From: Henningerozyma blattae CBS 6284
Taxonomy: Eukaryota; Ascomycota; Saccharomycetes; Saccharomycetales; Saccharomycetaceae
Reading direction: 5' to 3'
Length of the DNA: 64,000 nucleotides
Assembly (NCBI RefSeq): GCF_000315915.1
Contig: NC_020192.1
Location: 806,001-870,000 of the forward strand
The notes under the pieces are model-generated. The model did not search any database. It was not told the origin of the DNA and saw only the letters and a list, made by a program, of their open reading frames with translations. Shown one piece after another: positions 53,737 through 63,803 of the stretch (within the stretch, counting starts at the first letter, position 1; the number at the start of each line of letters is the position of its first letter). A program made the position numbers and the translations under genes.

Positions 53737-55071
53737 TCATCTTTTCTTCATTGTCTTGGGGTTAATAGTCATTGACATCTTCTCTAAACTTTTCATATCT
53801 CTGAAATAACGGAAAAATAACCATAACATCCCAATGACTCCTACAGTCACAACCAAACCAAATCCAACACTAGTTTCTTCTATAAAATTTTCCAAATTCA
53901 TACCGTAGATAGAACCAACAAAAATGATACTCCCCATTGACAGCATTCCAATTCCGAATTTGATACCTAATAACATCAACTGGTTACGGTTAGAATCCAA
54001 AATGATGTTGATGATTTCTTCTGTGGTTTTGACATTTGAAATTGCACTTTCCACATGTTGAACAATTTCATCTAATCTACTGTAATATGTCTCAATTAAC
54101 ATTTCAATCTCTTCATGATCTTCACCACATCTTTCATGACCATTCAATCTATCAGTGATATATAAGCTACATAACATTTCTTCATCTTCTAAGAGATCGT
54201 TCAACATATCACGAACTAAGATGCTTTTCTTATGAAATACAGTCAATTTTTTGCTACGTGATAATAAAAAACGTAATTTCCCCCTAGTAATACTATATTC
54301 AAGGTCTTCTAAAATGCTATTACAAACTGCTAGTAAAACTTTCATCTCACTTGTTAAATTTGTAAGAGCAAATAAGAATATCGACTCTAAAGCACGTAGT
54401 TCGTAGGGCAAAGGATCTTGCGTGATTTCATTACTTGTAGACTCATTTCGAAGTTTTGTTTGAAGATCAGATAGGAAAGCTCGATGGGCTTCAGAATTTA
54501 ATGGGATACCATTACCAACTGAATCGAATAATATGACCATATCAGGCTTGATTAAAGCCCTAATTGTTAATAAACTTATTAAAATAGTATTCTTACGGAC
54601 TAGTATCGTGGGGACTAAATCAGTTCTCTTGGATTTTTCAAATTTTCTGAAATCTCTTGGTAAAAGTCCATGCAATGATACAAGATCTTCCCTCTTAATA
54701 TCTACTGGTATTGGAGTTTTTTTACCCATGGAATCAAACACAGTACAACGGATGGTTGCTGTACTATATTGGAAGATTGAATTATTTCTTTGAATGATAT
54801 TTTTCTGTAGAAGTAAGGCCGGTGTATCCATATTTCTTAACAATGATGATGGGGGAGTTATCTTTGAATTTGTATCGTTGATTTGTTGCAATTTTTTTTT
54901 AACTGAATCAAATTGATCATCGTTTGAATTATTTTGCTTATAATTATGAGTTCTTCGTAATAACCGTTTATGTGATTTCCATTGAGAATAAAACACCCTA
55001 TTTTGACGAGATATTACTGTAGAACTATAGGTACTAAACAAGTTAATGGTCTTTGACCCCCACGTGACCAT
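53737..55071 (-). CDS. MFM1: Mitochondrial magnesium channel of the Mrs2 family (Mfm1/Lpe10)
   Basis: Inner-membrane CorA-like Mg2+ transporter that assembles with Mrs2 (family knowledge). A basic N-terminus (SRQNRVFYSQWKSHKRLLRR) suits mitochondrial import. The soluble domain has RCTVFDSMGKKTPIPVDIKRE, LVSLHGLLPRDFRKFEK, PTILVRKNTILISLLTIRA and PLPYELRALESIFLFALTN. Two membrane helices flank the YGMN signature near residue 390 (GSIYGMNLENFIEE). It is 444 residues, against 413 (Mfm1) and 470 (Mrs2). The choice of MFM1 over MRS2 rests on its place near GRX5 and PDR12 (YPL058-060). CCACGTGACC straddles the region just upstream of the ATG at 55071. Confidence 0.85.
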   Translation of the reverse strand: MVTWGSKTINLFSTYSSTVISRQNRVFYSQWKSHKRLLRRTHNYKQNNSNDDQFDSVKKKLQQINDTNSKITPPSSLLRNMDTPALLLQKNIIQRNNSIFQYSTATIRCTVFDSMGKKTPIPVDIKREDLVSLHGLLPRDFRKFEKSKRTDLVPTILVRKNTILISLLTIRALIKPDMVILFDSVGNGIPLNSEAHRAFLSDLQTKLRNESTSNEITQDPLPYELRALESIFLFALTNLTSEMKVLLAVCNSILEDLEYSITRGKLRFLLSRSKKLTVFHKKSILVRDMLNDLLEDEEMLCSLYITDRLNGHERCGEDHEEIEMLIETYYSRLDEIVQHVESAISNVKTTEEIINIILDSNRNQLMLLGIKFGIGMLSMGSIIFVGSIYGMNLENFIEETSVGFGLVVTVGVIGMLWLFFRYFRDMKSLEKMSMTINPKTMKKR

Positions 55072-55390
55072 TTAGAATGTAAATAAGATTCAATAATGCT
55101 TACTGTGTTTTTTTTTTTTCTCAAGATCGTTAAAGTTCTTACGTTCAGGGTCTTTTACTAGGCCATCTAATTTTTTTTTCAAAAGCGACAATTCATCGTA
55201 ATTTTAATTTATCTTTAAAAAGTGATAATCGTTTGTTAGGAAGAATAAACAAAAAAAACTGAAAGACAATCTGGAAAAAAATAATGACGAGTACATATAT
55301 TTAATTAGAATAAATAAAGAAGGTTTAGTCATATAATTATTTAATAGGAATTTATATATATGGATTGTAAAAAAAAGGTCTCTAATGGTT
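55072..55390. other. MFM1 promoter / KTR3 3' spacer
   Basis: AT-rich, with a T10 run; no gene is seen. Confidence 0.55.
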
Positions 55391-56725
55391 CTAATAATTA
55401 TAATTTACAACAGGTGGTAACATATTTTGAACATTAAAGAATTTAGTGTTACAGAAGAAACTTGGTTCCCATGTATCATCCTCATGAGGATCACAAGTAC
55501 ACTCATTTTGTAATCTAATAGCAGCTTCAGCTGGGCAGGAAGTGAATGGTAAATGTGAATAACCCATACCTTCAAAAAAATGAACTTCTGATTTATCCAA
55601 TAGTACTGAAGCGGCGATCGAATGAATTGGAGCATCACCCCATCTTTCATAGTAAAATCCACCTTTGCTATCTAAATATTTGAAGTAATCTTGATATTGT
55701 TTTGATCTGAAGAAATCCAGAGATCCAACTTCAAAATTAGACCAGAAATGACACAAATTGTAAGTTTTTCCCTCGTCATCTGATATAAATTTCATTAAGT
55801 TATTTTTACTAACATGTTCAGGATGCTTTTCCATAAATTCCTTCGTAGATTGCCATAAAGTAGGGATAGTTTCTGGATATTCATGTAATGATAATATAAA
55901 CCCATATTTCTTCTTATTAACTCTTAAGAATTTGAAAAGATCATATTGAACTTTACAATGAACCTTGACATCATGATCCACTCTCCAAAAATACTTGTAT
56001 TCTTTCAATAATGGATGATTGTAAACCAGTCCTGCTTGGAAACGACACATATGTCTATATGGTACAGAATCAGCATATAATGCGTTTACCGCTGTTAATT
56101 TTTCAAACCCCCTCTTCATAACACCTTCATCAATCCAATCTGGTAACCCCCAATATTCCTGAGATAATTTAGCATAACGTGTTTTCCCTGATGCTAATGC
56201 ACTCGTGACTTCTACAAATTCCTTAGTAAAAGCATTATCATTGAAAAATACCCAATCATAATGATATCTATTATTAAATTTTTCTTCAATATTTCTAATT
56301 GTTTCTGTCAATTCAAATAAATCTTCATTTCTGCACAAGGTGATAAACACACCCTTTTCATTAGCACCATCATCCTTTGGATGTGTAATATGTTGCTGGA
56401 TATCTGTCACAGGAATCTTATAACCTCTAGTGCCTAGTGCTGTTCTAATAACCGGATCATAATGTGAACCACCCCAAGTATAATAAATACAAAATATAAA
56501 AAGACAGATACCACTGATAATTAATCTTTGCATAGGGGTCAAATCATCATAAATGTCCTCTAATTTTAATTTAATATCTCTCAACTTCCTCAAAGCAAGG
56601 GTTGAAAAATTACGTGATTTGGGTAGAAATTTTTTAGATTTTTTTTCATCTTCATATTCTGTGGGCAGACCTTGTTCAACATCAGGTTTAGCATAAAGAT
56701 TCACTCTCATGCTCTCTTTCACCAT
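55391..56725 (-). CDS. KTR3: Golgi alpha-1,2-mannosyltransferase Ktr3
   Basis: GT15 enzyme adding alpha-1,2-mannose to O- and N-linked glycans. A long cytosolic tail (about 1-63, charged) precedes a signal-anchor at about 66-82 (RLIISGICLFIFCIYYTW). Catalytic segments: YHYDWVFFNDNAFTKEF, YRHMCRFQAGLVYNHPLL, the metal-site segment YFWRVDHDVKVHC, YGFILSLHEYPETIPTLW, TYNLCHFWSNFEVGSLDF and GGFYYERWGDAPIHSIA. The C-terminal CTCDPHEDDTWEPSFFC matches Ktr3 rather than Ktr4 as I remember them. It is 444 residues, against 404 in S. cerevisiae, with the excess at the N-terminus; M6 (MRVNLYAKP) is a possible alternative start. Divergent LDH1 next door matches YBR204C/YBR205W. The other family member in the window, KTR6, is a separate branch. 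Confidence 0.92.
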   Translation of the reverse strand: MVKESMRVNLYAKPDVEQGLPTEYEDEKKSKKFLPKSRNFSTLALRKLRDIKLKLEDIYDDLTPMQRLIISGICLFIFCIYYTWGGSHYDPVIRTALGTRGYKIPVTDIQQHITHPKDDGANEKGVFITLCRNEDLFELTETIRNIEEKFNNRYHYDWVFFNDNAFTKEFVEVTSALASGKTRYAKLSQEYWGLPDWIDEGVMKRGFEKLTAVNALYADSVPYRHMCRFQAGLVYNHPLLKEYKYFWRVDHDVKVHCKVQYDLFKFLRVNKKKYGFILSLHEYPETIPTLWQSTKEFMEKHPEHVSKNNLMKFISDDEGKTYNLCHFWSNFEVGSLDFFRSKQYQDYFKYLDSKGGFYYERWGDAPIHSIAASVLLDKSEVHFFEGMGYSHLPFTSCPAEAAIRLQNECTCDPHEDDTWEPSFFCNTKFFNVQNMLPPVVNYNY

Positions 56726-57266
56726 TGCTATTATGGTGTCTGAAAATTTAACCGCTATTATACATATAAATATACATCTCTATATAGTTTGTTATTTACT
56801 TTGTAGTGTTTTCTTTAAAATACGAAATTTCCAGGGTCGTATTCAATCTGGAAAAGCGCTTTAGAACTAGCTAGTTTTTCAAGAAATTCTTGAGAAATAC
56901 ATGAAAATAGAACAGATCTGTTCCTGGTTCCTAAACTCAATGTAAATATTGAAACTGGCTTTAGTCTTTGTAATTTAGGTCTTTATCACAACCTGTACAA
57001 AATAAATTTTATTGACTATACCTAGAAACTTTTACTATTTTTAATGTCTATTTGGATGACGTGTTAAAAAAAATAATAAAAAACTAAAAAAAGGACAAAA
57101 AACATATCTTGCCAACAGCATTGGGAAAATACTGGAGAAAAAGTTGCTTGTAATACGATAAATCAAGTAACAAATACGAACAATCGTTTAAAAAAGGTAA
57201 GTATATACAAGTTTTTTATACTTATTTTATATGTTCTAGATTTTGCATCTCAAATTAAAGAAAAAT
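56726..57266. other. Divergent KTR3-LDH1 promoter region
   Basis: AT-rich. GTAAGTAT near 57197 resembles a 5' splice site, but no TACTAAC branch point follows, so no intron is called. Confidence 0.55.
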
Positions 57267-58403
57267 ATGTCACAAAATAATATTCGTACTGAAGTCGAAA
57301 ATGCCTGTAACTTAGAAGGCCAACCATTGTCTAAACTTTCGATCGAGGATATTGTGAATAAATATGTGGATAGTGAAACTAGACAAGGTAATCCTAGATT
57401 ATATGAGACTTTATTACTTGAACAAAATCAGCTAGATTTCCAAACAAAATTCCTCAAAGATCATAGCCATATCATCACATTACCAAATAGAAATAACTTA
57501 AATATTCGTAGCTGTAATAATGTAGGATCAGAGGTTCTTACTAATAAACCAATATATGTGTTTTTGCCAGGATTAGGTGGCTCATTAGACCAATATGAGC
57601 CACTTTTAAGATTGATGGATATATTGAATGAAAAATTTATAGGGTTTGATTTACCTGGGTTTGGTGGTAGTGAAGAAGATACATCTGAAGGGGGATATAA
57701 TATGATTAAAGTTTGCCATATCATTAATGAAGCATTACAGTCAATTATTACTCAAAATTATTCAACTCGGGATACCATTGAACTGAGACTTGTAGGTCAT
57801 TCAATGGGGTGCTATCTTGTATTACATTTTTTCAATAGTTTTCAGACTAAAACTGAATACAAAATCTCTCAATTGATATTGACGTCACCCCCAAAGAAGA
57901 AAATTGAACCATTAGATAAAAATAATAGATTAAATCAATTTGGGCTACAGCTATTATACAAATTACCAATAATCCAAGATTTTTATAGAAGTTGGTTTGA
58001 TCAACCAAAAGGATTGAAAAGTGTTGGAATTGCTAATTTCTTCTATGATACTAAGGAAGATACAAATAATTTGAGTAGATTATATCGTAAATTATGGCAA
58101 TTCTACAATAATTTACGAGTTAAAAGTAGCAGTATTGCCGGATATTTACTTGGATGGGAAGACCTACCATGGGATGAACTTAATGATAATTTAAGTACAA
58201 TCGACAAGATTAAGATAATAATTATTAGTGGTAATGAAGATTATATATCACCTATCAAAGATGTGATCGAATTTCAAAATAGTTTCCGAGATATTGAAAA
58301 TGTTCAATTAATATGTATAGATAACTGTGGGCATAATTTATGCTTTGATAAACCAGAAGTTGTTTGTAAAATTTTACAGGATATTGCTACCAATACGATA
58401 TAA
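57267..58403 (+). CDS. LDH1: Serine hydrolase Ldh1 (lipid-droplet lipase/esterase)
   Basis: Alpha/beta hydrolase; S. cerevisiae Ldh1 is a lipid-droplet esterase and weak triacylglycerol lipase. The first ATG of the frame is at 57267 (MSQNNIRTEVENA); the longer frame starts with TTG at 57243. Motifs: oxyanion-hole strand FLPGLGGSLDQYEP, the nucleophile elbow GHSMG with Ser179, the acid in SGNEDYISP, and the catalytic His in DNCGHNLCFDKPE. It is 378 residues, against 375 in S. cerevisiae. It is divergent from KTR3 and convergent with COS111, as in YBR203W-YBR205W. Confidence 0.92.
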   Translation: MSQNNIRTEVENACNLEGQPLSKLSIEDIVNKYVDSETRQGNPRLYETLLLEQNQLDFQTKFLKDHSHIITLPNRNNLNIRSCNNVGSEVLTNKPIYVFLPGLGGSLDQYEPLLRLMDILNEKFIGFDLPGFGGSEEDTSEGGYNMIKVCHIINEALQSIITQNYSTRDTIELRLVGHSMGCYLVLHFFNSFQTKTEYKISQLILTSPPKKKIEPLDKNNRLNQFGLQLLYKLPIIQDFYRSWFDQPKGLKSVGIANFFYDTKEDTNNLSRLYRKLWQFYNNLRVKSSSIAGYLLGWEDLPWDELNDNLSTIDKIKIIIISGNEDYISPIKDVIEFQNSFRDIENVQLICIDNCGHNLCFDKPEVVCKILQDIATNTI

Positions 58404-58793
58404 AATTACTAAGACGCAAGTAAGTATAGGGGTATATAAGATGTATAATTTGAAAATAACTATATAAAAAATAAATGGTATATAATAACTTAGTGTTTCT
58501 AATGGAATATGCTAGAAAATAATAAAATGTGAAGCTGTGGAACAAAAAAATAGTAACAAAACCAAAATAAAATAAAACGGGTAAATAAAAAAAATAAATG
58601 CATAGTATATGATGTGCGATAGTATAACAATGTATAAGTAATGACGGCGTAAGCTACACATGCCCTCACACACATAAACACTCATATTAAACAATAATAG
58701 TTGTAATTGGCATAAAAATATGATAAAAAGAGGCCACAAAATAAAAAAAAACAGTAACAGCTAGGAATGAAAAGAATATAAAATAGATCATAA
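58404..58793. other. LDH1-COS111 convergent 3' spacer
   Basis: AT-rich; small minus-strand hydrophobic frames here have no support. Confidence 0.55.
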
Positions 58794-61700
58794 TTAGATG
58801 GTCATTAAATAATTGTTACCACCTAAATTTCTTCTTAAGTCATCACTCATCAATTCTTTAATTCTACTCAATATTCTTCTTGTAGATCTATCGATTTTCC
58901 GGTGAGCAGATATTTCAAAATCACGTCTTTGTCTATTACATAATTTGACGATTAAGACATATTTTAAATTATCGATTTTTTTAATTTCAATTCTTGTACG
59001 ATGAGAAGAATTGACGACAATCAATTGGAATTCTATAGTTTGTTTTTCTGAATTTGAATCTGAATTACAGTTATTTGATTCGTTAGAAGTGGAAGATGTT
59101 GGTAATGCAATTTGTCTATCAAAACTAATATTGAATTTTTCTGACGATTCAATAATATCTGTAGATCTATATTTACTATTATGCTTTGAATTCTTCTTTT
59201 GTAAATATTTCAATAATTGTAAATGATTTAAAGGATCCCTTGCTCTTTTAATGCTAAATAAATCTTCTAAATCCAAATCATCCAAATTTTCTAATTCATC
59301 TAAAACGATCAACGCTATAAAATCGATAAAATGACCCTTTGTAGCCCAGTTAAGATGCCTGTTCAATCCCGATTTTTTAAAATTGAAATATTTATCATTG
59401 GTAATCGATAAATTATCATTATTATCCAAATAAGAATAATTTTCCAAAACTGAAGAAGAATTCGAAGTTAAATTTAATAATTGGTTAAAGATAAAATTTT
59501 TGATTATCAGAGATCTACACCAAACGGTACTTTCAATATGAATGTTTTGTAAAGAATTTAAAGAATTGATAGAATTGAAAATATCATTACCTGTTAATTT
59601 CTCCAAGATATAAGGAGGAGTGACATTTTGAGTGTTTGATGTCATGATAGCGGAAGTGGAGATAGAACGTTTATTCACAGGGGAGATTGTAAATGAACTG
59701 GAAACATGAGTAGATTTAATCCAACGTTCTGGCGAAGTTTGTTCTAAACTTGCGTTTGAATTTCTTCTCATAGTGGTGGGAGTGGTTAAAAGATTTTTAT
59801 GCTTGTTCATATATGAAGTATTAATCTTTTCATAATAATCATAATCTTTGGAAGAATCAGTTAAATAGATGACATCCAAATTTCTTAAATTGTTTAATTT
59901 CTTCAAAGTGGAGGTTGATTGTTCAAATTCTCTTAAAGTTGGTAAAGAAGATTGAGAATCTTTAGTCATTGCATCATTTGTTGGTTTAATATTTCTTTTA
60001 GAGACAATTCTAAAATCATTAGCTAAAGCCACGTTTGACAGATTCAAATTAATTAAATTTGGACAAGATTGTAATAAGTGAAGGATATAACCTACTGGGA
60101 TATCACAATAGGAAGCATACTTCAATAAATATTTATTACAATAAGGATGAGCTGTAGAATTACTATTACTATTATTGATATTTGTTGATACTGAAGATCT
60201 TCTTGAACTGGCACTATGAGCTCTAGCCCTTGTTGAAACTGTAGTGGCAGTAGTAGTAGTAATTGCTGTTGCAGTTGTAGAGATGGAACTATTTCTTGAA
60301 CGAGTAGCATGAGATGATCTAGTGGAACGAGAATTTGGTGGGGAATTCGAACGAGAATTACTAAAAGTGGATGATTGAGTCAATACAGGACTTGGCATTG
60401 GAGAAGATAGTTGTTTGTTCTTTTGATATTTATTTTTCAAAGTAGATCTTAAATTGGACCAAGTTTTGGAAGTATTTGAAGTCAGACTCGAACTGCTTGT
60501 AGTTTTCGATAATGGTGTAGTGTTTGAGATTGATCTTTTTAAAGGGGTATTGCTATTGTTTGGAGTTGTAGGAGAAACAGAAGAGGGAGAAGAGGAAGAA
60601 GGAGTGGCTGAACCCAAGATATTTTCTGAATGTGAGATTGAAGGATGTAATGAGGACATGAAGGATGTGACTGAAGAAGATCTATTCCTCTTTGGGGTGG
60701 ATGAGTTTGAAGTTGAATTCGATACAGAAGAGTTGTTTGTATTGGAAGACACACGTTTCAAATTCATTGTGTTCAAAAGTGGAGAACTATACAATGGATC
60801 AGTACGGAGTCTCCAATCTCTCCAACCCGCATAAGCAATATCGTTATCTATTTTCAAATTTGCAGAAGATGACGCAACATTAGTAGATGAGTTGGAATTT
60901 GCGGAATTGATTGGTGATAATTCATCATCTGAAGTAATTGGGGTAGTGACAGCAGAGGAGGTAGTGACTAGACCTGGTTTCAAAGATGATAAATCCAATG
61001 TTTTAACTAATAACCCGTTTTCAGGATTCTGTCTTATAGAAGTGACGAATTGTGCCAATCTATAAGTTGAATTAAATTTGGGATATTGATAAAGTACCAG
61101 TTTTGTGGATGTATAGAAGTTCTTATTGATCGATAATAATGCCAACAATACCTTTTGAGAGCCATTATTATGTCTGTCGATCATTTGAATAACATTAACA
61201 AGGATCTCCACAGGTAGATCATTAATTGTCTTGAAAGGGTCATCTCTTTGTAGTTTACGGAAAGTCAATTTCGGATGGGAAACAACAGCCGACGTTCCAG
61301 AACAGGAAACTATCTCCGAGGGGTTTGAAATTGAAGTTGAAAGTGGTTTTGTCGAGGATTGAACCGGAGACTGAGCCGTTAAAGAGGCTGATGACTTTGA
61401 GGAAAATAAGGAAAAACTATCCGAGTCTAGATGGATGGATGACAGATCAGCTTTGAGTTTCTTCTTGATAACTTTGGACGATGTAGAGATTAATGAGGAG
61501 TATTTCTGTTTCTTTAACTTGACCGGCGATACAGGCTTAATAAGAAGACTGCTCGAGGAATCCAATGCTGGAGAATGTCTCATCACAGTATCTGTAGAAG
61601 TCAACGATACTGCTGGTGAGGCGGTTCTTGCAATATGGCCCTCTTCATCATCTGTATCTAACAAGAAAGATGCATGTAATCTAGAATTGGACTGTTGAGA

Positions 61701-61796
61701 TTCAGAATATAGTTGTTCAAAGACAGAAGTACCGTAGCGGTGATAATTATTACCGACGATCGTAATGCTCGAGGAAGAAAGGTTTGCAGTGCTCAT
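58794..61796 (-). CDS. COS111: Cos111-like protein with F-box-like and LRR segments
   Basis: The S. cerevisiae gene is named for ciclopirox-resistance phenotypes; its molecular role is unknown. The protein is mostly Ser/Thr/Asn-rich low complexity. Ordered parts: an F-box-like segment at about 189-225 (INDLPVEILVNVIQMIDRHN, LALLSINKNFY), a leucine-rich stretch at about 560-600 (YCDIPVGYILHLLQSCPNLI, NLSNVALANDF), and a conserved C-terminal block from about 820 (NWATKGHFIDFIALIVLDEL, RIEIKKIDNLKYVLIVKLC, RRDFEISAHRKIDRSTRRIL). The F-box reading is mine, not a known annotation. It is 1000 residues, against 924 in S. cerevisiae. Synteny with LDH1 and KTR3 supports the name. Confidence 0.85.
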   Translation of the reverse strand: MSTANLSSSSITIVGNNYHRYGTSVFEQLYSESQQSNSRLHASFLLDTDDEEGHIARTASPAVSLTSTDTVMRHSPALDSSSSLLIKPVSPVKLKKQKYSSLISTSSKVIKKKLKADLSSIHLDSDSFSLFSSKSSASLTAQSPVQSSTKPLSTSISNPSEIVSCSGTSAVVSHPKLTFRKLQRDDPFKTINDLPVEILVNVIQMIDRHNNGSQKVLLALLSINKNFYTSTKLVLYQYPKFNSTYRLAQFVTSIRQNPENGLLVKTLDLSSLKPGLVTTSSAVTTPITSDDELSPINSANSNSSTNVASSSANLKIDNDIAYAGWRDWRLRTDPLYSSPLLNTMNLKRVSSNTNNSSVSNSTSNSSTPKRNRSSSVTSFMSSLHPSISHSENILGSATPSSSSPSSVSPTTPNNSNTPLKRSISNTTPLSKTTSSSSLTSNTSKTWSNLRSTLKNKYQKNKQLSSPMPSPVLTQSSTFSNSRSNSPPNSRSTRSSHATRSRNSSISTTATAITTTTATTVSTRARAHSASSRRSSVSTNINNSNSNSTAHPYCNKYLLKYASYCDIPVGYILHLLQSCPNLINLNLSNVALANDFRIVSKRNIKPTNDAMTKDSQSSLPTLREFEQSTSTLKKLNNLRNLDVIYLTDSSKDYDYYEKINTSYMNKHKNLLTTPTTMRRNSNASLEQTSPERWIKSTHVSSSFTISPVNKRSISTSAIMTSNTQNVTPPYILEKLTGNDIFNSINSLNSLQNIHIESTVWCRSLIIKNFIFNQLLNLTSNSSSVLENYSYLDNNDNLSITNDKYFNFKKSGLNRHLNWATKGHFIDFIALIVLDELENLDDLDLEDLFSIKRARDPLNHLQLLKYLQKKNSKHNSKYRSTDIIESSEKFNISFDRQIALPTSSTSNESNNCNSDSNSEKQTIEFQLIVVNSSHRTRIEIKKIDNLKYVLIVKLCNRQRRDFEISAHRKIDRSTRRILSRIKELMSDDLRRNLGGNNYLMTI

Positions 61797-62898
61797 CTGC
61801 TGTATGGAGGTAGAGAAAGAACTAAAAAAAATTCACTTGGGCGTTGAGCTAGTAGGTTTCAATAGCGAATTTATAACCAATATCGTTTCTCTTATGAAGA
61901 GATCTACAAAAACTAATAGAAATTTTTAACTTATTGTTTAAGACTTGGCACTCTGCTTCTATCAAATATTTATATATTTATATGTATAAAGATAGATAAA
62001 TGATCATAAGCCCATAGACGAATGCAGAATAGTAAGCACGGTTGGGGCACGGGCGAGAGAGTCTGGAAAAGGAAACTGTTTTATAGTACACCCCGCTTAC
62101 AGCTGCGGAGGTATTTTCCTTTCTGGGCAATGCGGGGCCCCCTCGAGGGCATTCTGTTTTGGGACATCCACGTGATGAGTTGCAGTTTTGGGGTGTGTTA
62201 TCTGATTTGGGCAATTGACCAAACATCATAAAGACCCCACTTCTGGAAACGGAAGTTATCTGTTATTGGTATTGCTGAAAATGGAAGTATAACTGGCGGG
62301 CGCGTGTCCTAAAATAGAATAAAGGTTTTTCGTTTCTTTTTTCTATTTTTCTGTTTTTCTGTTTTTCTGTTTTTCTTTTTTTTTGTTTTTACTTTTTTGG
62401 GGGACTAGGTTCCTGTGTTCGAACCCTAGAGGAGGTATTTGCCTGGATCTTGTCACGTGAAACCCGGGAGATAGTGAGAAAATAACAAAGAAGAATGTTT
62501 GCAGGGAATGTATGAGTCTTCGGGTGAGAGTGGCCCGAAACAATATTATAGACTATATGGGATTTAGGCAAAAAAAGGAAAGAAGAGAAAGAACGGAATA
62601 GAGAACAGAGAAACAATGAGAGAGGGGACTATTTTTAGAAGGCAAATTGGGTTTCACCAACGGTATAGTATAATTAATGTTTAATGTAGCTACAACAACT
62701 GTCAAGTCAATGTAGAGTCGACTAGACTTGGCAAATAGAAATACTTGTACTAACGCAGTGAGGCTGTGCCTGAAGGAACATTCCCATTCTTACTTATAAG
62801 TACACTGTTTTTACAAGGTATAGGTCAATAAAAGAATTGTAGGTGTAAAAGCAAAAGTAAAGGTAAAGGTAAAGGAAAAAAAATACATAAAGGATATT
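61797..62898. other. Divergent COS111 / DUF3605-gene promoter region
   Basis: 1.1 kb. GC-richer sequence at 62035-62190 includes a CCACGTGA core near 62169; another TCACGTGA lies near 62453. A CTGTTTTT 8-bp tandem repeat is at about 62351-62378. A B-box-like GTTCGAACCC at about 62418-62427 has no tRNA around it. GTAAAG units precede the gene start. Frames of 66-83 codons on both strands resemble no protein. Confidence 0.5.
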
Positions 62899-63525
62899 AT
62901 GACGAATTCAAACAATACAAAAATCAACCTCAAGATTCTGGAACCTACTAATCATGTTGCCTCTTGGCCCGAAATCCAGACTATTATCAAATCGGGACAA
63001 TTACCAGAATTAAGGAGAACCCCTGAATGTAATGACAAGTATCAATTGTTTAAAAAAAACTTAGCTTCACGAAATGTATCGGTGGCTCAACATATGCTGA
63101 ATCAACTTGGTTGGAATATGGACGAAAATAATAGGTTGAATCAAACTGGGTTCCCGGACTTGGAATCTAAAGTTAAAGCTTCGTTTGCGTCTCGTGAGTC
63201 ATTCAAAATCTTACAGAACGACTTCCCTTACAGTTATGACCCCCAAATTGTACATCTCTTGATTTGGTCTAAGATCAAACTACCCATCTATAAGGATGAA
63301 TCGATTAATTTGAAAAATGAGGAATTGAATTCCAAGATCAATAGATTTTTGAAATTAAATATGGAAGGGAGAGAAAATGTGATTGATTACGATTGGTTTA
63401 TTAATTATACAGTTTTACAAAGTATTGAAGCTGTTTCACATATTCATTTGTTGGTATATTTGAAAGATGTTGAATCGTTTGATTTGAAAGCGTTCAGCAC
63501 CTCCTTCATTCCTTTATCAGATTAG
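62899..63525 (+). CDS. DUF3605 family protein
   Basis: Function unknown. The fungal DUF3605 family includes the N-acetylglucosamine-induced Gig1 of Candida. The family core is visible at about 98-130: a helix, FKILQNDFPYSYDPQIVHLL and IWSKIKLPIY, corresponding to the typical D-V-K-x-L-x-N-D-x-P-Y-G-x-D-x-x-I-V-H-L-x-x-W-x-K pattern, followed by an aromatic C-terminal domain (YDWFINYTVLQSIEAVSHIH). The N-terminus has a helical segment, WPEIQTIIKSGQLPELRRTP, also typical of the family. At 208 residues it is close to the family's usual length. It may correspond to S. cerevisiae YPL067C, which would fit the YPL06x neighbourhood, but I am not sure of that link. Confidence 0.75.
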   Translation: MTNSNNTKINLKILEPTNHVASWPEIQTIIKSGQLPELRRTPECNDKYQLFKKNLASRNVSVAQHMLNQLGWNMDENNRLNQTGFPDLESKVKASFASRESFKILQNDFPYSYDPQIVHLLIWSKIKLPIYKDESINLKNEELNSKINRFLKLNMEGRENVIDYDWFINYTVLQSIEAVSHIHLLVYLKDVESFDLKAFSTSFIPLSD

Positions 63526-63803
63526 TTCATAGTTGTAGTTTTTTTGCTTTATATATATATATATATATTTGAACTCAGCGGGTATCGGTTTTTTTCTTTT
63601 CATATTTTTCCTAGTTAAAAGTTATTTCCCCCTTTTGGCCACATTTTCGCTATTTCCCTTTTAGGAGAAAATTTTTCATCATGAAAAATTAAATATAAAT
63701 CGATGAGCTGCTAATAATGCATACATAGTTACATATATATATACATACATTATAAAATGTTTGTATATTAGAATGATTCGAAAATAAACTCTATCAGATC
63801 AAA
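63526..63803. other. Spacer before the last gene
   Basis: AT-rich, with a TA tract at about 63552-63569. The segment TTGAACTCAGCGGGTATC after it is GC-richer but unassigned. Confidence 0.5.

Noticed and set aside
57197..57266. Intron in the LDH1 5' region (GTAAGTAT)
   Set aside because: No TACTAAC branch point before the nearby AG, and the protein starts normally at 57267.
62022..62616. Several 66-83-codon frames between COS111 and the DUF3605 gene
   Set aside because: Mutually overlapping on both strands, no similarity, promoter position.
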